From Curtobacterium sp. ISL-83 (GTDB lineage Bacteria > Actinomycetota > Actinomycetes > Actinomycetales > Microbacteriaceae): a stretch of 64,000 nt of DNA. This document shows, piece after piece, positions 57,471 through 64,000 of the stretch. Each line of letters starts with the position of its first letter. Position 1 is the stretch's first letter. The stretch is from positions 124,001 through 188,000 of the forward strand of contig NZ_JAGGPH010000013.1 of the NCBI RefSeq assembly GCF_018613895.1, given 5' to 3'. The notes under the pieces are model-generated. The model was not told the DNA's origin and searched no databases. It was given only the letters and a program-made list of their open reading frames with translations. Made by a program: the position numbers and the translations under genes.

Positions 57471-57867
57471 GGACGCCGAGCAGCCGGAGCAATGCCGCGC
57501 GCTGATCCTCGTCGAGTGGGGCGAAGAGCTCCTGCAGGACATCCACCGACAGTCGTCGCCCGTCCTCGAGCGCCGCTCGGCCGTCGTTCGTCAACGTGTA
57601 CTCGAACCGTCGCCCGACGCCCGCCGCACGCGTGACCAGTCCCCGTTCCACGAGTCGCCCGGCGAGCGTGCCGAACGCCTGATCGCTCTGGAACGTCGCC
57701 ACGGCGAGGTCGTGCCCTGACGCGCCGGGCATCCGGTCCACCGCACGCAGCGCGTCCCACTGCACGAGGGTCACGCCGACGTCGCGGAGGGCGGCGTCCA
57801 TCGTGCGGTGGTTCCGGTACTGGGCGCGCTTGATCGCCTGTCCCAGGACTTCCAAGTTCGTCGTCAC
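57454..57867 (-). CDS. MarR family transcriptional regulator
   Basis: 137 residues. The winged helix is visible as TLVQWDALRAVDRMPGASGH, then QSDQAFGTLAGRLVERGLVT, then GRRFEYTLTNDGRAAL. It is divergent from an alpha/beta hydrolase, and an inverted repeat lies between them. The start is GTG at 57867, six bases after TACGGT on the minus strand (57874-57879), so the mRNA is leaderless and its promoter abuts the operator. Confidence 0.9.
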   Translation of the reverse strand: MTTNLEVLGQAIKRAQYRNHRTMDAALRDVGVTLVQWDALRAVDRMPGASGHDLAVATFQSDQAFGTLAGRLVERGLVTRAAGVGRRFEYTLTNDGRAALEDGRRLSVDVLQELFAPLDEDQRAALLRLLGVLTGRG

Positions 57868-57878
57868 GGTGTTACCGT

Positions 57879-57906
57879 ATCAACACTCGTACATAAACAT
57901 GTTGAT
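57879..57906. promoter_or_regulatory. MarR operator ATCAACA-N14-TGTTGAT
   Basis: Perfect seven-base arms in an A+T-rich island between the divergent MarR and hydrolase genes. One end touches the MarR -10, and the other lies just before the hydrolase ribosome site. Repression of both genes by MarR is the simple reading. Confidence 0.72.
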
Positions 57907-57917
57907 TCAGGAGCACC

Positions 57918-58694
57918 GTGCACACCTCACTCCCCGCAGACCTCCCCGTCCTCCGCGCCGGCGACCCGCAGTCCCGCGTCGCTCTCGTCCTGCACGGCGG
58001 CGGTGGGCCACGCACCGTCGCGCCCATCGTCGGGCACCTCGCCGAGACCATGCACGCCGTCGCCCCGACGCACCCGGGGTGGGACGGCACCGACCGTCCA
58101 GAGACGATCGCCTCGGTGCGGGACCTCGCCGCCGCGTACCTCGAGGGGCTGCTCGCACGGCCCGAGCGCGACGTCGTGCTCGTCGGTTCCTCGATCGGGG
58201 GCTGGATCGCCCTCGAGATGGCGATCCAGGCAGCGGCCGACGAGCGGTTCGCGGGCGTCATCGGCGCGGTCGTCGACATCGACGGCGTCGGCGTGGTCGT
58301 CGACGGGCACCCGATGGCCGACTTCTTCGCGCTCGACGCCCGTGGCCTCGCTGAAGCGGCCTGGCACGACCCGGCGCGCGGGTTCCTCGACCCGGCGCTC
58401 ATGACCGACGAACAGCGTGCCGTCCAGCAGAGCAACGGCCGCACGATGGCTGCCATCGCCGGTCCCGGGATGAGCGACCCCGGGTTGCTCGAGCGCCTCG
58501 GATCGATCGCCGCGCCGACGCTCGTCGTCTGGGGCGCCAGCGACCGGATCGCCACGCCCGCCTACGGTCGCGTCGTCGCCGAGGCCATCCCCGGTGGGCG
58601 GTTCGTCGAGATCCCCGCCGCCGGGCACCTGCCGCACCTCGAAGCGCCGGACGCGACCTGGGCCGCGATCGACGGGTTCCTCGCCGGGCGCTGA
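57918..58694 (+). CDS. Alpha/beta hydrolase
   Basis: 258 residues from a GTG with CAGGAGCACC upstream. VALVLHGGGGPRTVAPI is the oxyanion loop, VVLVGSSIGGWIALEMA the nucleophile elbow (G-S-S-I-G), LVVWGASDRI the acid and AAGHLPHLEAP the histidine. The substrate is unknown. Divergence from a MarR gene suggests induction by a small phenolic or similar effector. Confidence 0.88.
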   Translation: MHTSLPADLPVLRAGDPQSRVALVLHGGGGPRTVAPIVGHLAETMHAVAPTHPGWDGTDRPETIASVRDLAAAYLEGLLARPERDVVLVGSSIGGWIALEMAIQAAADERFAGVIGAVVDIDGVGVVVDGHPMADFFALDARGLAEAAWHDPARGFLDPALMTDEQRAVQQSNGRTMAAIAGPGMSDPGLLERLGSIAAPTLVVWGASDRIATPAYGRVVAEAIPGGRFVEIPAAGHLPHLEAPDATWAAIDGFLAGR

Positions 58695-58707
58695 GCGGGG
58701 TGCCTGC

Positions 58708-59190
58708 TCACCCGACCGGAGGAAGATCCCCGGGCAGGTCCGACAGGTCCCGGGCCCAGGCGACCTCGCGCTCGAGCTGACCGGTCTCGGTGAACAGGCG
58801 CACCTGCTCCGTCCCGGCCAGCACCGACGCGAGCTCACCACGATCGGCGGCCACGAACCCGAGCCGCTGCCAGAACGGGCCCGAGCGGCGCGAGAACAGC
58901 CACGCCCGTCGCGCCCCTGACCGTGCTGCCTGTTCGAGTGCGAACCGGGCCAGCCGTGTCCCCGCACCCGCAGCACGGCGATCACTCGGAACCGCGACGC
59001 TCCGGATCAACGCATGGCGACCGTCGGCGCTCAGCTCGAACCCGGTGCTGCCGACGATCGCGCCGCCGGCATCGCGGTCGATCCACAACCGCGTCGTCGG
59101 AGCGTCGAGCCCGGCGATCGTCAGGTCAGCAGCCTGGAGGAACGCGCGGACGTCGTCGACGTCGGCGCCGGTCACGGGGCGCGGGCTCAT
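58708..59190 (-). CDS. GNAT acetyltransferase, ArsN2-like
   Basis: 160 residues. LIRSVAVPSDRRAAGAGTRLARFALE is the acetyl-CoA loop, followed by ARRAWLFSRRSGPFWQRLGF. The layout, with AADLTIAGLDAPTTRLW at the front, resembles ArsN2-type proteins found in arsenic clusters, but no ars genes are present, so resistance should not be inferred. TACTGT six bases before the ATG (59197-59202, minus strand) indicates a leaderless transcript. Confidence 0.8.
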   Translation of the reverse strand: MSPRPVTGADVDDVRAFLQAADLTIAGLDAPTTRLWIDRDAGGAIVGSTGFELSADGRHALIRSVAVPSDRRAAGAGTRLARFALEQAARSGARRAWLFSRRSGPFWQRLGFVAADRGELASVLAGTEQVRLFTETGQLEREVAWARDLSDLPGDLPPVG

Positions 59191-59236
59191 CAGGCCACAG
59201 TACGTGACCGGCAGTTGGCACCGGACGCCCGGGCCG

Positions 59237-59335
59237 TCACGATGCTCCCAGCAGTCGTCCCTGGGTCGCGACGTCCGTCACGACCACGGCGACGGCGAAC
59301 AGGAGCAGCACTGCACCGAGCGTCCCGACCGTCAT
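59237..59335 (-). CDS. Candidate 32-residue membrane peptide
   Basis: MTVGTLGAVLLLFAVAVVVT, then a short polar tail DVATQGRLLGAS. One membrane helix fills most of the peptide. It starts nine bases after the stop of the 72-residue gene upstream on the same strand, so translational coupling is possible. No independent ribosome site is well spaced. Confidence 0.38.
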   Translation of the reverse strand: MTVGTLGAVLLLFAVAVVVTDVATQGRLLGAS

Positions 59336-59344
59336 CCCACCCGT

Positions 59345-59563
59345 TCATCGGCGGCGCGGCTCGGGGTGGTAGTAGATCGTCATCGTCAGGTCATCCTCGC
59401 CGTCGCTCACATCGCTCGCGAACGTGATGTCCTGCACGTTGACGTCGCCGAGGGCCTCGAGGTTGTCCGCCAGCCGCCGCAGCAGTGCCGGGACGTCGCC
59501 CTGCCCGTCCCCGGCCGGATTGCTCAGCGAGAAGTGGTTGATGGTCCAGTCCCGGCGGGTCAT
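59345..59563 (-). CDS. Small hypothetical protein
   Basis: 72 residues, beginning MTRRDWTINHFSLSNPAGDG and ending TMTIYYHPEPRRR. A mixed alpha/beta pattern with VPALLRRLADNLEALGDVNV suggests a small folded domain. The ATG is six bases after TAGGGT (59570-59575, minus strand), a strong leaderless signal. Family unknown. Confidence 0.65.
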   Translation of the reverse strand: MTRRDWTINHFSLSNPAGDGQGDVPALLRRLADNLEALGDVNVQDITFASDVSDGEDDLTMTIYYHPEPRRR

Positions 59564-59601
59564 CCCCGAACCCTAGCGACGGCGCCACCAGACCGCCGAC
59601 G

Positions 59602-60525
59602 TCAACCACCGGTCGACGACTGCGCCGGGGAATCGGTGGGCATCGGGTGCTCGCTCTGCCAGACGTCGTCGACGTCCTCGAACTCGCGCGGGTAGCACTG
59701 CGTGTCGAACACCTCGGTGGCCGCGGACGAGGTCGAGTAGACGTACCACGGGCCGGATCCCGGGGGTCGTTGCGTCCAGACCCCGTTCGAGAACCACGAG
59801 AGCGGGACGGTACCGATCGGGTGTCCCGCCTGCGCCAGGCATCCCTCGAGCCGGTTGAACGCGGCCGTGTACTCGTCGCGGGTGACCACGTGGTCGGCGG
59901 TCGCAGCGTGCTGCTGCACGGAAGGACGCGCGATCGTCGCCGCCTTCGCCCAGGAGGCCCAGACCGCGTACCGGGTCGCACCGGAGCCCGAGACCGACAC
60001 GGCAGCCTGCCCGGAAGCCGGTGCCGGGTACATGCCCCACTGCGAACCGACCGAGGTCGCGCGCCCGGTCCGCGACGACGGAGCGCACGACGTCGGACCG
60101 TCGATCGCGCTCCCGCCGAGCTCGACCGTGACGGTGCCGCGGTCGAGGCACTCCCACGTCAGGGTCACCCGGTCGGCCCCGGCGGGTGGCGCTCCGAGGT
60201 CGAGCGTTGCGTGCCCCGAAGCAACGGTGAAGCGGGGCGTCCCGAGGAGTCGCCCGTGGTTGCCCTCCTCGACCTGGTACCGCGTCGACGTCGCGAGGGA
60301 ACTCTCCAGCGCAGCGTCGGGATCGGCACCGGGGAGTGCGGCAGCGGTGATCCCGCCGGTCACCGCCGACCCGACGAGGAACGCGCCGACCACCGCGGCG
60401 ACCGTCCCGCGGGAAGCCCACAGCCGACGAGGGGGTCGGGTCCCGCCGGATCGGACGGCGTCGACATCGGCCACGAGCGCGTCACGCATCGCTGCGAGAC
60501 GGGGAGAGATGTCGCTGTCGTTCAC
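59602..60525 (-). CDS. Membrane protein paired with an ECF sigma factor, likely anti-sigma
   Basis: 307 residues. About 40 cytoplasmic residues, one membrane helix (TVAAVVGAFLVGSAVTGGIT), then a 240-residue extracytoplasmic domain containing several cysteines (TWECLD, TSCAPSS, GCLAQ, TQCYP) that could form disulfides. The GTG start overlaps the sigma stop as GTGA and has a GGAGGC ribosome site. Position and topology suggest a sensor or anti-sigma factor, although no zinc-binding H-x-x-x-C-x-x-C motif is present, which is unusual for that role. Confidence 0.65.
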   Translation of the reverse strand: MNDSDISPRLAAMRDALVADVDAVRSGGTRPPRRLWASRGTVAAVVGAFLVGSAVTGGITAAALPGADPDAALESSLATSTRYQVEEGNHGRLLGTPRFTVASGHATLDLGAPPAGADRVTLTWECLDRGTVTVELGGSAIDGPTSCAPSSRTGRATSVGSQWGMYPAPASGQAAVSVSGSGATRYAVWASWAKAATIARPSVQQHAATADHVVTRDEYTAAFNRLEGCLAQAGHPIGTVPLSWFSNGVWTQRPPGSGPWYVYSTSSAATEVFDTQCYPREFEDVDDVWQSEHPMPTDSPAQSSTGG

Positions 60526-61076
60526 AATGCGCCTCCGAGGGGTTCCGCTGTCACCGAGTACTGCTGCTGGAGCCGCGCCTTCGCGCGGTGGAGTCGTGAC
60601 TTGACCGTGCCGGGTGGCACGCCGAGGGCGGCTGCGGCCTCCCGCTCGCTGAGCCCCTCGACCACGCAGAGGGTCAGGACTCGCTGGTCCGCCAGTGCGA
60701 GCCCGCGGAGCGCCGAGACCGCCGCACCGTCCGTGAAGGAGTCGGCCGGGTCCGGAGCGAACTCGTCGACCGGGAACCGGCCGAGGAAGAGTCGGTGTCG
60801 TCGGGACGTCCGCGTCAGGTTGTGGGCTGCGTTGGTCGCCGTGACGAGCAGCCACGGCAGGAGCGAGTCCCCGACGAACCGGACTCGGTCCCCTCGCCGC
60901 CACGCTTCGAGGAACGCGATCGCGACGACGTCGTCGGCATCGTGCGGGGTCGGGACGAGCCCGACCGCGTGCCGTCGCAACCGTGGCGCGTGCCGGTCGA
61001 AGACGCGACCGAACGCACGCCCGTCCCCTGCGAGGCCCAGCGCCCAGTCGGCGCGGTCCCCCGTCGTCTCGCTCAT
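60522..61076 (-). CDS. ECF-type sigma-70 family RNA polymerase sigma factor
   Basis: 184 residues. Region 2 is FGRVFDRHAPRLRRHAVGLV with DADDVVAIAFLEAWRRGD; region 4 is QRVLTLCVVEGLSEREAAAA with LGVPPGTVKSRLHRAKARL. This is a compact SigE-like ECF factor. GACAAT six bases before the ATG may give a leaderless message. It is coupled to the membrane protein downstream. Confidence 0.9.
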   Translation of the reverse strand: MSETTGDRADWALGLAGDGRAFGRVFDRHAPRLRRHAVGLVPTPHDADDVVAIAFLEAWRRGDRVRFVGDSLLPWLLVTATNAAHNLTRTSRRHRLFLGRFPVDEFAPDPADSFTDGAAVSALRGLALADQRVLTLCVVEGLSEREAAAALGVPPGTVKSRLHRAKARLQQQYSVTAEPLGGAL

Positions 61077-61180
61077 GTCTGTATTGTCCGGTCGGCCGGG
61101 ATCGGTTCCACCGGCACGCCGTCCCGTTCGGGATCACCGATGTGGACGAGCGTCATCCGAGGCGACAGCGCCGACGCGAA

Positions 61181-61218
61181 CGGGCGGCCTCCGTGCTGCG
61201 GAGCACGGACGCCGCCCG
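61181..61218. terminator. Strong hairpin after the GH5 gene
   Basis: CGGGCGGC, CT, CCGTGCT, GCGG loop, AGCACGG, AC, GCCGCCCG: 15 paired bases in two blocks. It lies 24 bases past the GH5 stop on the minus strand and is the clearest intrinsic terminator in the window. Confidence 0.75.
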
Positions 61219-61241
61219 TGGCGGTCGGGGTCGGTTCGGCG

Positions 61242-62426
61242 TCAGCCGACGGTGAAGGGGGCTCGGCGGCCCGCTCCCCATGCCCAGTGCAGCAGGTCGA
61301 CGCCGGACTGGTTCGTCACGCGGAGCGAGACGTGCGTGCCGGAGCCCTGTAGTGCCTCCAGGCTGTAGGTGTCGTCGGTCCGCAGACCGGGCCAGTAGAC
61401 GGCGCCCAGGTGTCGCTGCCGCACGATCGTCGTGACCGTCTGCAGGAACGCGACCGAGTTGTCCGCGTCGGCGTTCCCAGTGGTGGCGGAACCCTGGTAG
61501 TCGATGCCGGTGGTCATCGGGACACCGAACTCGTCGAGCACGGTGCGGGCCGAGCACGCCTGGTCGCCGAGCCGGCTGGTGAAGTCAGCCGCCCAGTCGG
61601 CCGCCGAGTGCGTGCCCCAGAAGCCGTAGTAGTGCTGCGACACGTACGTCCCGGCGAGCGCCGGTGCTGCGCAGACGGCGTCGACGTGGTCGTTGTAGCC
61701 GGTGCCGCTGACGAAGATCCGGTTCCGCGGGAGGCCCTGGGCGGTGTAGCGGTCGACCCACGTGGTCGCGACCTGGATCCAATCGGCGGGGGCGTAGCCG
61801 AACGGCTCGTTCATCGGCTCGAAGTACACGCCCGGGTCGTGGGCGTACGTCCGCGTGAGGGTGTCCCACATGGCGGTCCAGGCGGCCGGGTCGTCGACCT
61901 TGCCGTCCTTGCTGGCGTCGTTGCCCTCCCAGTAGCCGAGCACGACCTTGACCCCGTCGTGGCGTGCGGCGTCGATGGCGGCGCGGTAGGAGCGCCACCA
62001 GTCGGTGCCGACGGAGTACGGGTTGACGGGCAGCCGCACGGTGTCCGCGCCGAGGTCGTGGCGGAACTCCCGGATGATCCGGTCGGACTTGCGGTAGGTG
62101 GTGGCGTAGCCGTCAGCGGTGGAGAGTCCCGACGGGATCACCGGCCCGTTGGCGTAGTTGTCGCGCGGGTCGGCCCAGTTCACGCCGTGGAACTGGGTGG
62201 GGTCGAGCGCCGACGACGGGTGGTGCCGGTCCGCGGAGGCGGTGGTCGCGACGTGCGCGCTGGTCGCGGTGGTCGTTCCGGGTGCTGCTGTGGCCGTCGC
62301 CGGTGCGGCCAGCGCCATCGCGGTGGCTCCGGCGCAGAGCACCGCCAGCAGGCCGGTCACCCGTGCGGTCTTCCCCCGTCGCGCGTGTCCCCTCGCGGTT
62401 CCGGGCGTTCTGGATCGGTCGATCAT
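61242..62426 (-). CDS. Secreted glycoside hydrolase family 5 (cellulase-like)
   Basis: 394 residues. The signal peptide, with RVTGLLAVLCAGATAMALAA, is followed by a threonine/alanine-rich linker and a TIM barrel. The acid/base glutamate is in YFEPMNEPFGY and the nucleophile glutamate in RTVLDEFGVPM; FHGVNWADPRDNYAN and GADTVRLPVNPYSVG are the usual GH5 front segments. Substrates may be beta-glucan or mannan. The AGAGGGACG ribosome site supports the start. The gene is divergent from a GH13 gene. Confidence 0.88.
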   Translation of the reverse strand: MIDRSRTPGTARGHARRGKTARVTGLLAVLCAGATAMALAAPATATAAPGTTTATSAHVATTASADRHHPSSALDPTQFHGVNWADPRDNYANGPVIPSGLSTADGYATTYRKSDRIIREFRHDLGADTVRLPVNPYSVGTDWWRSYRAAIDAARHDGVKVVLGYWEGNDASKDGKVDDPAAWTAMWDTLTRTYAHDPGVYFEPMNEPFGYAPADWIQVATTWVDRYTAQGLPRNRIFVSGTGYNDHVDAVCAAPALAGTYVSQHYYGFWGTHSAADWAADFTSRLGDQACSARTVLDEFGVPMTTGIDYQGSATTGNADADNSVAFLQTVTTIVRQRHLGAVYWPGLRTDDTYSLEALQGSGTHVSLRVTNQSGVDLLHWAWGAGRRAPFTVG

Positions 62427-62701
62427 GGTCGTCCCTCTCTGCTCCTCCGTTGGAGCTCCTCGACGTCGTCGTCGAGTCGTGGTCGGCGCCCACCGGGCCC
62501 TGTCCCCGGTGATGGCAACGTCAACATGCAGCAGGGTCGCACTGGTGAGGGCTCAGTGTCAACGACTTGCTCGGGGTCGGCCCCCACGTCCTCGCCGTGT
62601 GGACCGTCCTCCCCCATCGACAGGACGAGCGCGATGCCCCACGATCGAGGATGCGTGGGATCACCACCACGACCGCCCCACCCGGAAGGACCACCACGAC
62701 C

Positions 62702-64000
62702 ATGACCGACGTCGTCGAGACCCCCGCACCCGCACGCACCACCACCGACGAGACCTGGTGGCGCCAGGCGAGCGTCTACCAGATCTACCCGCGGTCCTTC
62801 GCGGACGCCAACGGTGACGGCATCGGGGACCTGCGAGGCATCACCGACCGCGTCCCGTACCTGGCGTCGCTCGGGGTCGAGGCAGTGTGGCTCAGCCCGT
62901 TCTACCCGTCCGCCCTCGCCGACGGGGGCTACGACGTGGACGACTACCGCGACGTCGACCCCCGGCTCGGGACCCTCGCCGACTTCGACGCGATGGTCGC
63001 GGCCCTGCACGGTGCCGGGATGCGGGTGATCGTGGACATCGTGCCGAACCACACGAGTGACCGGCACGCGTGGTTCCGTGAGGCGCTGGCGTCGCCCGCG
63101 GGCTCCGCGGCCCGCGACCGGTACGTCTTCCGCGACGGCACCGGACCGGACCGCGCGGAGCCGCCCGCGGACTGGGTGTCGATCTTCGGCGGCCCTGCCT
63201 GGACCGCCGTCGGCGACGGGCAGTGGTACCTGCACAACTTCGCCAAGGAACAGCCCGACCTGAACTGGGCGAACCGCGAGGTCCGGGACGACTTCCTCAC
63301 CACGCTCCGCTTCTGGTCCGACCGCGGCGTCGACGGGTTCCGCATCGACGTCGCCCACGGTCTCGCCAAGGACCTGCCCGCCGAGCTCCCCGCCTGGGCC
63401 GAGGTCCTCGCGGCGCCGAAGGACGGTTCGCACATCCTCTGGGACCGCGACGACGTCCACGAGATCTACGCCGAGTGGCGGACGGTGTTCGACGAGTACA
63501 CGCCCGCCCGAACCGCGGTCGCCGAGGCCTGGGTCGCCGCCGACCGTCGCGCCCGGTACGCGAGTGCCGAGGGGCTCGGGCAGGCGTTCAACTTCGACCT
63601 GCTCGAGTCGGACTTCGACGCGGCGTCGTTCAAGCAGATCATCGAGTTCAACCTCGGGCTCGCCGAGCAGTCCGGGTCGTCGACCACGTGGGTGTTCTCG
63701 AACCACGACGTCGTCCGGCACGCCACGCGGTACGCGCTCCCGCCGCGAAGCGGGGACGCGGACCACGCACCCACGACCGACAAGCAGGGCGCGGCGTGGC
63801 TGTTGGCGGGCGGCTCGCAGGACGCCCTCGACCGCCCGCTCGGCCTGCGTCGCGCTCGGGCGGCCACCCTGCTCGAGCTCGCGCTGCCCGGGTCCGCGTA
63901 CCTGTACCAGGGCGAGGAACTGGGTCTCCACGAGGTCGGCGACATCCCCGACGCCGACCGCCAGGACCCCGCGTTCTTCCGGAACCCGGGCGTCGACGTC
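62702..64000 (+). CDS. GH13 alpha-glucosidase / oligo-1,6-glucosidase, N-terminal part
   Basis: 433 residues are visible; the gene runs off the end. WWRQASVYQIYPRSFADANG and GDGIGDLRGITDRVPYLASL are the GH13 opening. The nucleophile is D216 (GFRIDVAHG), the acid/base E275 (AVAEAWVA) and the third carboxylate D336 (FSNHDVVRH). It is cytoplasmic and typical of enzymes hydrolysing maltose, isomaltose or sucrose. GGAAGG about ten bases before the ATG is the ribosome site. It may belong to a maltose-type cluster continuing past the window. Confidence 0.92.
   Translation, partial: MTDVVETPAPARTTTDETWWRQASVYQIYPRSFADANGDGIGDLRGITDRVPYLASLGVEAVWLSPFYPSALADGGYDVDDYRDVDPRLGTLADFDAMVAALHGAGMRVIVDIVPNHTSDRHAWFREALASPAGSAARDRYVFRDGTGPDRAEPPADWVSIFGGPAWTAVGDGQWYLHNFAKEQPDLNWANREVRDDFLTTLRFWSDRGVDGFRIDVAHGLAKDLPAELPAWAEVLAAPKDGSHILWDRDDVHEIYAEWRTVFDEYTPARTAVAEAWVAADRRARYASAEGLGQAFNFDLLESDFDAASFKQIIEFNLGLAEQSGSSTTWVFSNHDVVRHATRYALPPRSGDADHAPTTDKQGAAWLLAGGSQDALDRPLGLRRARAATLLELALPGSAYLYQGEELGLHEVGDIPDADRQDPAFFRNPGVDV

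Noticed and set aside
58708-59190. Arsenic resistance (ArsN2)
   Set aside because: Only the acetyltransferase fold resembles ArsN2; no arsR, arsC, arsB or arsM gene is present.
62513-62526. TGGCAACGTCAACA as a MalR-type operator between GH5 and GH13
   Set aside because: Only 8 of 14 positions are symmetric, and no second copy is seen; too weak to list as a site.

Overview
The window is chromosomal DNA of very high G+C content. Its gene style is that of an actinobacterium: GTG starts are common, stop and start codons often overlap as GTGA or ATGA, and many start codons sit 6-7 bases after a TAnnnT hexamer (leaderless mRNAs). Gene content and sequence style fit the Microbacteriaceae, most like a plant-associated Curtobacterium. 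This assignment is an inference from style; no marker gene was searched. I see no rRNA, tRNA, prophage, insertion sequence or CRISPR array.

Layout. Positions 1-9.5 kb hold the 5' end of cysK, a YhcG-type nuclease-domain protein, a membrane dipeptidase, several GNAT acetyltransferases, an FMN monooxygenase, and two TetR-regulated oxidoreductase/hydrolase units with clear palindromic operators. Positions 9.5-18.3 kb hold an NAD-binding protein, the sufS-sufU pair, a ClC channel, a GH36 alpha-galactosidase, CorA and a TspO-like protein. Positions 18.3-25 kb hold alanine dehydrogenase, a GlcD-like FAD oxidase, an AraC regulator, and a SorC regulator divergent from glpD. A gap at 25.0-25.4 kb is filled by a 126-bp tandem palindromic repeat. 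Positions 25.4-31.1 kb hold a histidine phosphatase, a DinB protein, a second SorC regulator and a LolA-like/ABC exporter operon.

Positions 31-62.7 kb form a carbohydrate region. First comes an ABC sugar importer with a GH43 enzyme, divergent from a LacI regulator and a GH2 enzyme; both promoters carry the same CAGCGCTG operator. After a PhyH dioxygenase, an MDR oxidoreductase, a VOC protein, a metallophosphoesterase and another LacI regulator comes a complete L-rhamnose module: LacI regulator, ABC importer, cytoplasmic GH78 alpha-L-rhamnosidase, rhamnose isomerase, fused rhamnulose-phosphate aldolase/dehydrogenase, rhamnulokinase and L-lactate dehydrogenase. The importer and isomerase promoters share a TTGAAACG-type operator. 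The window closes with a MarR-controlled hydrolase, an ECF sigma/membrane-protein pair, a secreted GH5 enzyme and the start of a GH13 alpha-glucosidase.

Taken together, the genes describe uptake and intracellular breakdown of plant oligosaccharides. Rhamnose, arabinose/xylose and galactose linkages are the ones expected from pectin (rhamnogalacturonan I) side chains. Rhamnose would be taken to dihydroxyacetone phosphate plus L-lactaldehyde, L-lactate and pyruvate. The least explained signals are non-coding: several gene-free gaps each carry their own locally repeated palindromic word, and a GGACGGGAGGC hairpin is dispersed through the window.
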